From NCBI GenBank assembly GCA_038252945.1, contig JBBSHN010000002.1, positions 57,771 to 121,770 on the forward strand: DNA of 64,000 nt. The letters run 5' to 3'. The position numbers were made by a program, and so were the translations under genes. Shown here in pieces: positions 6,969-15,163 of this stretch. Within the stretch, counting starts at the first letter, position 1. Each line of letters starts with the position of its first letter. The notes under the pieces were generated by a model. That model was not told where the DNA came from. It made no database searches and saw only the letters and a program-made list of their open reading frames with translations. Source of the stretch: JAUJOE01 sp038252945 (GTDB lineage Bacteria > Actinomycetota > Actinomycetes > Propionibacteriales > Nocardioidaceae).

Positions 6969-7292
6969 ATGGCCAAATACCTAATCAAAGCAGCCTATAA
7001 CGTTGAAGGCATTAAGGGCGTCATAAAAGCCGGCGGTACCGCTCGAGTAGATGCGGTAAGGAAGGCCATCGCGAGTGTCGGCGGATCGGTCGAATCGTTC
7101 TATTTCGCGTTTGGAGGCGACGACGCTTACGTCACAGTCGAAGCTCCCAACAATGTGGCTGCGGCGGCGATGGCGGCAGCAGTCGGCTCATCAGGAGCGA
7201 TTGCCAGATACGAGACAGTGGTACTCCTTTCCGCTGATGAGATCGACGACGCCATGAAGATGGCTGTCAGCTATGCCCCGCCTGGCTCCTAG
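6969..7292 (+). CDS. GYD domain protein
   Basis: 107 residues from ATG 6969, preceded by GAGGAG (6957-6962). The sequence shows the GYD ferredoxin-like fold pattern: KYLIKAAYNVEGIKGVIKAG, VRKAIASVGGSVESFYFAFG, DDAYVTVEAPNNVAAAAMA and TVVLLSADEIDDAM. GYD proteins are short stand-alone proteins of unknown biochemical role, often in stress loci. The longer frame from 6936 adds 11 residues without support. It is monocistronic between the decayed region and a 250-bp gap before the STAS gene. Confidence 0.8.
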   Translation: MAKYLIKAAYNVEGIKGVIKAGGTARVDAVRKAIASVGGSVESFYFAFGGDDAYVTVEAPNNVAAAAMAAAVGSSGAIARYETVVLLSADEIDDAMKMAVSYAPPGS

Positions 7293-7546
7293 GCAGGACA
7301 ACAAGCCGATCCGCGCGCCCCAGGCAACCATCGAAGATCATCTACGCGCTGCATTCGTGATTCAGGCTGAACAGGGATGTCCGGCACTGCGTCCGCCATA
7401 TCGACCTGCTCGCCACTGCCTGACGCCGCGCGCGATACCGACGATCGTGTCAGGACGACCGAGCTGACCGACAGTGGCCCGCGTGGCGACACGCCGCAGG
7501 CTCGGCGTTCCGGTCCGGCGATGGGTTGGACCCCTAACGTGCACGC

Positions 7547-7864
7547 ATGTCAACTGGATCCGGGCTGCCTAGTTTCGTGACCCTTGACTCGTATCTGGAT
7601 GTCAGAAACGTCGAAACTGTGCGTACCACCCTGACTGCCGTACTAGACGCTTCCCTCGGCGAAGTCATCATTGACATGAGTGAGGTCAAGGTGATCGACG
7701 CGGCAGGACTGGCCATGCTTGCCGCTGCTCATGTGCGTGCCCAACGCCGCGGCCAGCAGCTGGTGCTTCGCGGCTGCACGAGAGAGGTGCGCCGAGTGCT
7801 CGCCGTAACCCGCCTCAACCGCATCCTCCGCGTCGAGCGGCCTCCCCTCGACCTCCCCGCTTGA
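7547..7864 (+). CDS. STAS domain protein (anti-sigma factor antagonist type)
   Basis: 105 residues with the STAS core: FVTLDSYLDVRNVETVRTTL, GEVIIDMSEVKVIDAAGLAM and LVLRGCTREVRRVLAVTRL. The residue that anti-anti-sigma factors have phosphorylated is normally the Ser in DSxG/LxxLL of the loop after VIDxxG. Here the loop is VIDAAGLAML, with Ala-Ala in place of Ser, so regulation by phosphorylation is doubtful. STAS proteins bind anti-sigma kinases of the RsbW type; none is encoded nearby. Start at ATG 7547 within a weak upstream context. Confidence 0.75.
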   Translation: MSTGSGLPSFVTLDSYLDVRNVETVRTTLTAVLDASLGEVIIDMSEVKVIDAAGLAMLAAAHVRAQRRGQQLVLRGCTREVRRVLAVTRLNRILRVERPPLDLPA

Positions 7865-7950
7865 CAGGGGGCGAAGCCTGTGATGGTCGGCCGCGTGAGA
7901 AGCGCAACATGACCGCACCAAGAGAGCCAATACCGTCGTAGGCTCCGGCC

Positions 7951-9978
7951 ATGACGAGCGGGAACGAGCGTCGACGAGATCGCCCGTGGGTCATGCGGAC
8001 GTACGCGGGCCACAGCTCGGCGGCTGAGTCCAACGCCCTCTATCGACGAAACCTCGACAAAGGTCAGACCGGCCTGTCCGTTGCATTCGATCTGCCGACC
8101 CAGATCGGGTACGACCCGGACACTCCTCTCGCGCACGGCGAAGTGGGCAAGGTCGGCGTACCGGTTCCGCATCTGGGCGAGATGCGGCGGTTGTTCAAGG
8201 ACATCCCCTTGGCTGAGATGAACACGTCCATGACCATCAATGCCACCGCGATGTGGTTGCTCGCGCTGTATCAAGTGGTCGGGGAGGAGCAGGGGGCTGA
8301 CCCGCGCACGCTTCAGGGGACAACTCAAAACGACATCATCAAGGAGTATCTGTCCCGCGGCACCTATGTCTTTCCGCCCGTGCACTCGCTTCGTCTGACC
8401 GTTGACCTGATCGCCTACACGGTCAACGAGATGCCGAAGTGGAATCCCATCAACATCTGCAGCTACCACCTGCAGGAGGCCGGGGCGACACCGACGCAAG
8501 AGGTGGCGTTTGCCCTGTGCACGGCGATCGCGGTGCTGGACGCGGTTCGCGACTCCGGTCAAGTGCTTCCGGACCGCTTTGGCGACGTTGTCGGACGCAT
8601 TTCCTTCTTCGTCAACTCCGGCGTCCGCTTCGTCGAGGAGATGTGCAAGATGCGAGCGTTCGCGACGATGTGGAACGATCTCGTCGGCGAGCGGTACGGC
8701 GTCGACGACTCGGCACAACGCCGGTTCCGTTACGGCGTGCAGGTCAACAGTCTCGGCCTCACCGAGGCACAGCCGGAGAACAACGTGCAGCGCATCGTCT
8801 TGGAGACTCTCGGGGTGACGCTGTCCAAGCGGGCGCGAGCGCGCGCCGTGCAGTTGCCGGCGTGGAACGAAGCGCTCGGCCTGCCACGCCCGTGGGACCA
8901 ACAGTGGTCACTTCGGCTGCAGCAGGTGCTGGCGTTCGAGTCCGACCTCCTGGAGTACGGCGACATCTTCGATGGATCACACGTCATCGCGGCGAAGGTC
9001 AACGAGTTGACGAGCAGCGCCACCGAAGAGATGGACAAAGTGCAGGCGATGGGCGGAGCGATTGCCGCGGTCGAGTCCGGCTATTTGAAGTCCGAGCTCG
9101 TCGCCTCGCTCGCGCGAAGGCGCGCCCGGATTGAGAGCGGCGCCGACGTCGTCGTGGGAGTCAACGCGTTCGTCCAGACAGAGCCCTCGCCACTGACTGC
9201 TGACCTCGAGGCGGCGGTCCAGGCGCCAGATGCTCAAGCGGAAGCTCAGGCCATCGAGTCGACACGTCGATGGCGAGAGGCTCGGAATTTCTCAGCGGTT
9301 GCCGCTGCCCTCGACGATTTGCGAGCCGCTGCAAAGTCGGACGAAAACCTCATGACCTCCACACTCGCCCTGGTCCGCGTCGGCGGTACGACGGGGGAGT
9401 GGGCCGGGGCCCTGCGTGAGGTCTTCGGCGAATACCGCGCACCGACCGGGCTCTCGGCTGCCTCAACGGGGACAGCAGCGGGTGGAGAACTCGCGACGCT
9501 CCGGGCAGTTGTTCGGCGTACCGAGGAAGATCTCGGCTGCCGACTGCGATTACTGGTCGCGAAGCCGGGACTTGACGGGCACAGCAACGGGGCTGAGCAA
9601 GTCGCTGTGCGAGCCCGAGACGCCGGTTTTGAAGTCATCTACCAGGGCATCAGACAGACTCCTGAGCAGATCATCGCCACGGCGGTGGCTGAGGACGTTC
9701 ACTGCGTGGGCATCTCGATACTCTCCGGCTCCCACATGCAACTGGTGCCGGCGATTGTGTTTGGGCTGCGGGCCGCGAGCCTGGCCGACGTCCCGGTCGC
9801 CGTCGGCGGGATCATCCCTGCGGCCGATGCTGTGGCCTTGTGCGAGGCGGGAGTCGCAGCCGTATTCACCCCAAAAGATTTCGGGCTGACGCAGATCGTG
9901 GCGCGAATTGTCGACGTCATCCGGCGAGCTCACGGCCTTTCCACCAGTCCGACTTGTCAGACATCACGCGACCTATAG
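7951..9978 (+). CDS. ecm: Ethylmalonyl-CoA mutase (coenzyme B12-dependent)
   Basis: 675 residues carrying both the TIM-barrel catalytic domain (about 1-490) and the C-terminal B12 domain (about 520-660) in one chain. It converts (2R)-ethylmalonyl-CoA to methylsuccinyl-CoA. Family-diagnostic sequence includes MRTYAGHSSAAESNALYR, YDPDTPLAHGEVGKVGVPV, TINATAMWLL and WNEALGLPRPWDQQWSLR, the pattern of Streptomyces MeaA/Ecm and not of methylmalonyl-CoA mutase. The B12 base-off ligand motif D542-x-H544-x2-G547 (LDGHSNG) is intact. The crotonyl-CoA carboxylase/reductase that makes its substrate is encoded at 19251-20588 and the mutase-protecting GTPase MeaB at 22784. Confidence 0.93.
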   Translation: MTSGNERRRDRPWVMRTYAGHSSAAESNALYRRNLDKGQTGLSVAFDLPTQIGYDPDTPLAHGEVGKVGVPVPHLGEMRRLFKDIPLAEMNTSMTINATAMWLLALYQVVGEEQGADPRTLQGTTQNDIIKEYLSRGTYVFPPVHSLRLTVDLIAYTVNEMPKWNPINICSYHLQEAGATPTQEVAFALCTAIAVLDAVRDSGQVLPDRFGDVVGRISFFVNSGVRFVEEMCKMRAFATMWNDLVGERYGVDDSAQRRFRYGVQVNSLGLTEAQPENNVQRIVLETLGVTLSKRARARAVQLPAWNEALGLPRPWDQQWSLRLQQVLAFESDLLEYGDIFDGSHVIAAKVNELTSSATEEMDKVQAMGGAIAAVESGYLKSELVASLARRRARIESGADVVVGVNAFVQTEPSPLTADLEAAVQAPDAQAEAQAIESTRRWREARNFSAVAAALDDLRAAAKSDENLMTSTLALVRVGGTTGEWAGALREVFGEYRAPTGLSAASTGTAAGGELATLRAVVRRTEEDLGCRLRLLVAKPGLDGHSNGAEQVAVRARDAGFEVIYQGIRQTPEQIIATAVAEDVHCVGISILSGSHMQLVPAIVFGLRAASLADVPVAVGGIIPAADAVALCEAGVAAVFTPKDFGLTQIVARIVDVIRRAHGLSTSPTCQTSRDL

Positions 9979-10000
9979 CCGTGGAGCGTCCGACAAGTCG
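9950..10000. terminator. Inverted repeat after ecm
   Basis: CGACTTGTC (9950-9958) and GACAAGTCG (9992-10000) are perfect 9-bp inverted arms separated by 33 nt. They overlap the end of ecm and lie just before the convergent BrkB-like gene. The long loop and lack of a T tract make a rho-independent terminator uncertain. Confidence 0.3.
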
Positions 10001-10026
10001 CTAGGCAGGGCAGGCGCAGGCGCCGG

Positions 10027-10929
10027 TCAGCCGGAGGCGGGCTGGTAATCGGGGTCGGACGGCTTCGTGTCCGCTTTGACCGCATCACGGTTGCCGATCG
10101 GCTTGTCAGGGCCCGTGGTGGTGTCCTTCATCGTCTGCGCTTCGGTCTCGGCGTTGATCTCAGCGCCGAGCAAGATGACATAGAAGGTGATCCACAGCCA
10201 CAGCATCAAAACGGCCACTGCCGCCAGGCTGCCGTACGTCTTGCTGTAGCTGCCGGAATACGACACGTACAACGAGAAGGCCAGCGAAGCCACCAGCCAG
10301 ATGACCGTGGCAACAGCCGCGCCGGTGGAGACCCACTTGAACTCCGGGTCGTCTCGATCCGGCGCCACGCGGTAGATCACCGCTAGGCCGACCGCGATGA
10401 GCGCCAGTAGCAGAAGCCAGCGTGCTATCTGCAGCAGGATGAGGCTCCAGGAAGGCAGACCGATCGCACTGAAAACCAGTGGTGCGACAGCGACCAGCCC
10501 CAGGGCGAGCAGGCCGCCGATGATCATCGCGAGAGTCAGCCCGAGAGCGAGGAGCTTGCGCTTGATGAAACCGCGGCTCTCCTCCTCGTCGTACGTGATG
10601 TTGATGGCCGAGATGAGGTTGCCGACGCCGCCGGAGGCGCTCCACAACGCCAGCGCCAACGCGATGACAAGGCCGATCCCGAGCGACTGGGCAGGCTTAT
10701 TGGCCAATTGATCGATCTGCTTCAGGACCAGACTTGAGGCACTCGCGGGCATCGCGGCGGTAGCGCTGCGGGCTTGGTCGCGCATGGTGGCGGGGTCGGC
10801 GACGAGACCCCAGGTCAGTACGGCGGCACTGAGGCCGGGGAACAGAGAGAGGAAGCTGAAGAAGGCGACGCCGGCAGCCAGCATGGGTACCTGGTCGGCC
10901 TTGGCCTCTCCCCAAGCGCGCTTCGTCAC
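10027..10929 (-). CDS. YihY/BrkB family inner membrane protein
   Basis: 300 residues from GTG 10929, with six hydrophobic segments and the family signatures VPMLAAGVAFFSFLSLFPGL, LWSASGGVGNLISAINITYD, YRVAPDRDDPEFKWVSTGA and LMLWLWITFYVILLGAEINA. Function in this family is unsettled (once annotated ribonuclease BN). The family-like sequence KGWWQ lies just upstream of the chosen GTG, in frame and open for more than 30 further codons, but without an ATG, GTG or TTG that I can see. The true start may therefore be non-canonical or upstream. Last of four minus-strand genes (13206 to 10027). Confidence 0.85.
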   Translation of the reverse strand: MTKRAWGEAKADQVPMLAAGVAFFSFLSLFPGLSAAVLTWGLVADPATMRDQARSATAAMPASASSLVLKQIDQLANKPAQSLGIGLVIALALALWSASGGVGNLISAINITYDEEESRGFIKRKLLALGLTLAMIIGGLLALGLVAVAPLVFSAIGLPSWSLILLQIARWLLLLALIAVGLAVIYRVAPDRDDPEFKWVSTGAAVATVIWLVASLAFSLYVSYSGSYSKTYGSLAAVAVLMLWLWITFYVILLGAEINAETEAQTMKDTTTGPDKPIGNRDAVKADTKPSDPDYQPASG

Positions 10930-11039
10930 CTGCCACCAACCCTTGGCCGGGATCTCGGCAGGGCTGGTGGCCTCGGAGCCGGCTAGGCCATTGTGACCCG
11001 CCGACTCAGGTGACTTCGCGGAACTGGACGAGGACGAGC

Positions 11040-11777
11040 TCAGCTGGACCCTCCACTGCGTGACTGCTTGACATTCTTCGTCGATGACTTGGCTTCTTCT
11101 TTGACGGTGTCGGCTTGAGACATGCCCTCTTCCTTCACCGTGTTGGCGGCCTGCGTGGCGCTCTCCTTGACCTGCTGCACAGCCTCCTGCGCAGGCTCTT
11201 GAAGGCCGTCTTTGAGGTCCTGCGCCACCTGCTGCGCCTGCTCCTTCACGGGACCGACGAAGTCAGAGGCTCGCTCTTGCAGAGTGCCAGCCAGCTGCTC
11301 CTCCTGCTGGGTTGCGGGCAGCAAGCTCGATATCAGCCAGCCGCCAGCAAACGCTACGAGACCGGCAGCCAGCGGATTGCCCTGGGCACGTTCTCGCGCG
11401 ATCTGCGGAGCCTGGGCCACGTTGTCAGTCATCGAAGATGCGGCATCGCTCACCGACGACGTCATCGAGGACATGGAGTCACCGACCGATGACGTCACGG
11501 ACGACATCGAGTCGCCGACTGACGACTTGGCCGACGACATCGCAGATCCCGCCGAACCCGTTCCCGAGCTTGTGGTGTTGCTGATCGAGGATGTGGCTGA
11601 TTGCGCTGTCCCCATCACACGCTCCTTGATGCTCGATACCGCTCCTCGGGCTCTGCCGACTCGCCGCGCCATCACCCGGCTCGGGCTCACCTTCTCGTTC
11701 AGCGCGTCGACGTCATATGACAGATCGCGCCGTGTCTCTTCGATCTCACGTCTTAGCTCCTCTGGGCTTGCACCCAT
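11040..11777 (-). CDS. DUF3618 protein with a membrane segment and helical repeats
   Basis: 245 residues. The N-terminus carries the DUF3618 signature EELRREIEETRRDLSYDVDA followed by LNEKVSPSRVMARRVGRARG. The middle (about 60-120) is a low-complexity Ser/Met/Val repeat (SSVGDSMSS units). One transmembrane segment is GNPLAAGLVAFAGGWLISSL (about 133-152), and the C-terminus is a hydrophilic Gln/Lys/Glu-rich amphipathic helix like LEA-type proteins. DUF3618 genes normally pair with a holin-like gene, as here: the start lies 25 nt inside the upstream gene. A membrane-associated stress protein of unknown mechanism. Confidence 0.8.
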   Translation of the reverse strand: MGASPEELRREIEETRRDLSYDVDALNEKVSPSRVMARRVGRARGAVSSIKERVMGTAQSATSSISNTTSSGTGSAGSAMSSAKSSVGDSMSSVTSSVGDSMSSMTSSVSDAASSMTDNVAQAPQIARERAQGNPLAAGLVAFAGGWLISSLLPATQQEEQLAGTLQERASDFVGPVKEQAQQVAQDLKDGLQEPAQEAVQQVKESATQAANTVKEEGMSQADTVKEEAKSSTKNVKQSRSGGSS

Positions 11778-12376
11778 TCCTTGTCCTCCTTCAGTGTCTC
11801 AATGGTCTGTTCAGGCTTCGGACTGACTTGCGCGAGTTTCTTCTTGCCGTTCAGGCCCAAGACTGCGGCCACGATGCCCCACAACAGTGTGACGATCAAC
11901 GCCGCCAGCCACTGGTACATGACCATGTCGAGAAGCCAAATAAGCGTGAGTGACAAGCATATGAGCAGTAGAAGACCGGCGACGCCGGCCGCGGCGAGCA
12001 TCCCCACTGCGGCTCCCGCCTTCTTCGCCTCTTCACGGACCTCGACTTTGGCGAGCTCGAGCTCTTGACGCATTAGCTTGGAGAGATTGCTGGTCATCCG
12101 TCCAATGAGACTGCCGACCGACTCGTCCTCCACGCCTGGGGGGCCCTCTGCTGCCGCTGACGCGCCGCTGTCTGCCTGGTACGTGCCGGCATAGGAGGTC
12201 TCAGCGGTTGTGTCTCCGCCCTGCGGATAACCTCCCGAGTAGCCCGCCGCGGTGCTGCCCTCGGTGAGACCCTCTTGTTGGTAGCCCTGATCGGGCGGGT
12301 ACCCCGACGAGCCGTAGGGGTCGGCGCCTCCGGTCAGCGGATCTTGACCAGAGGCGCCTCCATACGTGCTGCTCAT
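11753..12376 (-). CDS. Actinobacterial holin-superfamily (YqjE-like) membrane protein
   Basis: 207 residues. The first ~110 are Gly/Tyr/Gln/Ser-rich and probably disordered. The conserved part begins at SVGSLIGRMTSNLSKLMRQE and continues ELAKVEVREEAKKAGAAVGM with two transmembrane helices (AAGVAGLLLLICLSLTLIWL and WLAALIVTLLWGIVAAVLGL). This is the layout of proteins annotated as phage holin family/YqjE; a lysis function is not implied since no lysin is nearby. The start ATGA overlaps the upstream stop and the gene overlaps the downstream DUF3618 gene, so the three are probably translated together. Confidence 0.8.
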   Translation of the reverse strand: MSSTYGGASGQDPLTGGADPYGSSGYPPDQGYQQEGLTEGSTAAGYSGGYPQGGDTTAETSYAGTYQADSGASAAAEGPPGVEDESVGSLIGRMTSNLSKLMRQELELAKVEVREEAKKAGAAVGMLAAAGVAGLLLLICLSLTLIWLLDMVMYQWLAALIVTLLWGIVAAVLGLNGKKKLAQVSPKPEQTIETLKEDKEWVQAQRS

Positions 12377-13206
12377 GCGCGACCTCCATAGCCCGCGTCA
12401 TATCCCGACGGGGGTTGGTCTTCGCCGAAGGGCTCGTTGAGGAGAGGTGCCGGCTGTGCGGCAGTGGGGCTCCAGCCCGACTCGCTGGTGCTCGTCGGGG
12501 AGCTGTAGACGTCGTATCCGGCGCCGTATTGTTCGCCGATCTCCGGCGTTCCGTAGGCGATGTGCTGACCCGGCGAGGAGTACCCGGACGATGAGCCGTC
12601 GCTATTGTGGGCACTCATCGCCCCGCGGGACAGCCGCCCGACCACGATGCCGGCGAGCGCGGCTCCAAGCAGAAACCCGCCTGGACGGCGTCGGGCCAAG
12701 TTCCGGACCTCGTCCAGCATGTCGCTCGGCTCGCGTTGCGAGAGAAAGTCAGCCGCCTGCTCCATCAGGTCCGCGCCCTGCTGGGCCACCGAGGCCGCCG
12801 GGCCAGGATGGCTGCTGCACTCGGCCATGGTGCGGAACTCCTGGCTGAGCGAACGTAGGCTGTCAGACGCGCGGTCTCGCTGCGAGGTCACCTGGCTGGT
12901 CACCTGGTTAGTCACTTGAGATCTTGCTTGCTCGGCGAGCTGTTGCGCCGACTGCCTGACGTCGCCGGCGACCTGCCCGGCCTGTTGCACGGCTGTCTCG
13001 GCGACGTGCTGAGTCGCCTGCGTCGTGGTGTCCTTGACGTTCTGTGCCTCCTGCTTCGCGGTCTCGGTGGTTCCGCCGGAGTCACCCTCGGTGGAGTAGG
13101 TGGCGTCTGTGGCGTAGGTACTGTCGGTCGTATAGTCAGGCAGGGCGGACGTCGACTCGCCCTCGCCGTATCCCGACACGTACGGGTCGTTTGGTGTGGT
13201 GGTCAT
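12373..13206 (-). CDS. Membrane-stress protein with LEA-like helical region, first gene of the DUF3618/holin operon
   Basis: 277 residues: a disordered Tyr/Thr-rich N-terminus (1-45); a long Gln/Thr/Ala amphipathic helix with repeated QVTSQVTSQ and TTQATQHVAE motifs (45-110); a region DLMEQAADFLSQREPSDMLD; one glycine-rich transmembrane hairpin RRPGGFLLGAALAGIVVGRL (about 168-187); and a disordered Ser/Gly/Tyr tail. The combination recurs as the lead gene of actinobacterial DUF3618-holin clusters, but no molecular function is known to me. GGAAGGA lies 5-11 nt before the ATG. Its stop overlaps the next start (ATGA). Confidence 0.7.
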   Translation of the reverse strand: MTTTPNDPYVSGYGEGESTSALPDYTTDSTYATDATYSTEGDSGGTTETAKQEAQNVKDTTTQATQHVAETAVQQAGQVAGDVRQSAQQLAEQARSQVTNQVTSQVTSQRDRASDSLRSLSQEFRTMAECSSHPGPAASVAQQGADLMEQAADFLSQREPSDMLDEVRNLARRRPGGFLLGAALAGIVVGRLSRGAMSAHNSDGSSSGYSSPGQHIAYGTPEIGEQYGAGYDVYSSPTSTSESGWSPTAAQPAPLLNEPFGEDQPPSGYDAGYGGRA

Positions 13207-13239
13207 GGCATCCTTCCTTCCAGAGCGTCTGCCGTGTTA

Positions 13240-13264
13240 GTGCCCGCTCCGCTCCGATCAAAAC
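13240..13264 (-). promoter_or_regulatory. Possible SigB/SigF-type promoter of the membrane-stress operon
   Basis: On the minus strand GTTT (13264-13261) is followed after 15 nt by GGGCAC (13245-13240), one mismatch from the GTTT-N14-17-GGGTAC/T consensus of actinobacterial general-stress sigma factors. Transcription would start about 25 nt before the ATG at 13206. The match is by eye and could be chance. Confidence 0.35.
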
Positions 13265-13454
13265 TGCCAATTTGCAGTGTTACGAGAGGCTCGCTCACTA
13301 GGGCGAGGCTCAGCAACTGCATGACCAGAAGCCCGACCAGAAGGCGGACCCTCACTATTAGCCACATAGGCGGTTCTCAATTGGGTACAACTGATGAGCG
13401 GCCGGCCCCTGAGGACCCACAGCGCGTTAGATGACAACATGAGGGAGACAGTGG

Positions 13455-14288
13455 ATGATCGGCTCGGGAGACATTCAGCAGGTCGTTGGCGCCGACGCCT
13501 ACGGTTCCGACGGATCGAAGATCGGCAGTATCGGTCAGGTCTTTCTCGACGACGAGACTGGAGAGCCCGTCTTCGCAACCGTGCTCACCGGCCTTTTTGG
13601 CATGGCCGAGACATTTGTTCCGTTGGCGAATGCGTCCTTCAGCGGCGGTCGAGTCGACGTCGGTTTCGATCGCGAAACGGTCAAGAGCGCCCCCAGCGTG
13701 AGTCCAGACGATGGTCACCTCAACCCTGAGGAGGAGCAGATGCTCTACGACTACTACGGCCTCACCTACGCCCCGAACCCGGACGACTCCGGTTCACCCG
13801 TCGAAGACGAGACGTACCAAGACCCATACACAACGTCGGTGCGGTCAGAGATCCCCACGGTGCGCCAACCGAGCGACCGAGCAGACACGGCGATGACGCG
13901 TTCGGAAGAGCAGCTGAATGTGGGCAAGGAGCGCCAGCTCACCGGTAAGGCCCGGCTACGCAAGTACGTCGTCACGGAGAACGTCACGATGACAGTGCCG
14001 GTACGCCGCGAGAAGGCAGTGCTGGAGAGCGTGCCCGTCGGTGAGGAGGGGACCACTGTCGAAAACGAGATCGTCGAAGGGACGGCGGTGATCTCGGAGG
14101 GGCAGCCTGAGATCATCCTGCACGAAGAGGTCCCTGTCGTCGAAACGGTGGTTCAGCCGGTAGAGCGGGTTCGTCTCGGCAAGGAGGCGTACACCGTCGA
14201 GGAGACCGTGACCGAGGATGTTCGCAGGGAGGAGATCGCGGTCGAGGGTGACATCGTCGACCGTGACGAAACCTCTGGAACGACCTGA
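13455..14288 (+). CDS. PRC-barrel and DUF2382 domain protein
   Basis: 277 residues. The PRC-barrel (about 1-80) has DAYGSDGSKIGSIGQVFLDD and a following GEPVFATVLTGLFG strand. After an acidic linker, a C-terminal DUF2382 domain (about 150-270) shows SEEQLNVGKERQLTGKARLR, KYVVTENVTMTVPVRREKA and LGKEAYTVEETVTEDVRRE. In cyanobacteria and actinobacteria such proteins are highly abundant under stress; function is unknown. The gene is divergent from the stress operon at 13206, sharing a 248-bp intergenic region that contains a GGGTAC at 13383-13388. Confidence 0.85.
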   Translation: MIGSGDIQQVVGADAYGSDGSKIGSIGQVFLDDETGEPVFATVLTGLFGMAETFVPLANASFSGGRVDVGFDRETVKSAPSVSPDDGHLNPEEEQMLYDYYGLTYAPNPDDSGSPVEDETYQDPYTTSVRSEIPTVRQPSDRADTAMTRSEEQLNVGKERQLTGKARLRKYVVTENVTMTVPVRREKAVLESVPVGEEGTTVENEIVEGTAVISEGQPEIILHEEVPVVETVVQPVERVRLGKEAYTVEETVTEDVRREEIAVEGDIVDRDETSGTT

Positions 14289-14349
14289 GTCGCTTCAGCA
14301 GCTCACCATCCAGTGCAGGCTATCCAGCGCCGGCCATGTCGGGAGCGAC

Positions 14350-15102
14350 TTAGAAGAGCCTGTCCTCACTGTTGTCCATGCCGCGGAGAGCGTCGTAGTC
14401 GACGACGGCACAGACGATCCCCCGGTCTTCGGCCAGCGTTCTCGCCTGCGGCACAATCGTCTGCGCCGCCAGCATGCCGAGTACCGGCTTCAGTAGCGGA
14501 TCGCGGTTGAGCAGATCGAGGTATCGGGTGAGCTGCTCCACCGCGTCGATCGTGGCTTTGCGCTTGATCTCCACGGCGACATGTCTGGCAACCCCTCGGG
14601 AGGCCACTGCAGCTCCTTCGTGGTGAGTCACGCTGGAATACCCGACTTGCCCCACGGTGCCCTCGGCGTCCACTTGCCGGCACAGCAGGTCGATAGGTCC
14701 GATGGCGGTCGGATACTCCCGTTGCACCAGTGACATCCCTGCACGGAGGGTTGCGGGATGCTCGGCCAGCAGCTGCTGAAGATGCTTCTCGACACCGTCT
14801 TTGCGAAGACCGGGGTCCTGCCCGAGCTCGTAAGACGTGTCACTGATGACGTCGGCGATGAGGATGCGCAGAGTGTCTCCGCTCGGTGACTCGACCAGCC
14901 ACTCGACCTGGTCGTCGCCGAGGTCCCGCTCGCTGAGCGTGCAGGGCGGAGACATCCAGTTCAGAGGCTTGTACGAGCCTCCGTCAGCGTGGATGAGGAC
15001 GGACTTGTCGGCCTTGACGATGAGCAGTCGGGTCGCCATCGGAAGGTGGGCAGTGAGCCGGCCGGCGTAGTCGACCTGACACGTGGCAACTGCGAGACGC
15101 AC
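14350..15102 (-). CDS. nucS: Mismatch-specific endonuclease NucS/EndoMS
   Basis: 250 residues. The N-terminal dimerisation domain (about 1-110) includes LLIVKADKSVLIHADGGSYK and WMSPPCTL. The C-terminal RecB-like nuclease (about 120-230) includes the catalytic pattern GPIDLLCR...VAVEIKRKA (acidic-x-Lys motif). The last residues EDRLF match the short tail that binds the DNA sliding clamp in archaeal and mycobacterial NucS. In actinobacteria this enzyme replaces MutS/MutL in mismatch correction by making a double-strand cut at mismatches. It is divergent from the dehydrogenase gene at 15164. Confidence 0.93.
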   Translation of the reverse strand: MRLAVATCQVDYAGRLTAHLPMATRLLIVKADKSVLIHADGGSYKPLNWMSPPCTLSERDLGDDQVEWLVESPSGDTLRILIADVISDTSYELGQDPGLRKDGVEKHLQQLLAEHPATLRAGMSLVQREYPTAIGPIDLLCRQVDAEGTVGQVGYSSVTHHEGAAVASRGVARHVAVEIKRKATIDAVEQLTRYLDLLNRDPLLKPVLGMLAAQTIVPQARTLAEDRGIVCAVVDYDALRGMDNSEDRLF

Positions 15103-15163
15103 GGCTCCTGACCCTATCCGTCAGCAACGGGACTGCCTCTGACCGTGTGGGAGACTGGCGACC

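Noticed and set aside
11753..12376. Holin annotation as evidence of a prophage
   Set aside because: The YqjE/holin-superfamily genes are normal chromosomal partners of DUF3618; no endolysin or phage structural gene is nearby.
13383..13388. GGGTAC as the -10 of a SigB-type promoter for the PRC-barrel gene
   Set aside because: No GTTT-like -35 lies 14-17 nt upstream; only GGTT is present at too short a spacing.
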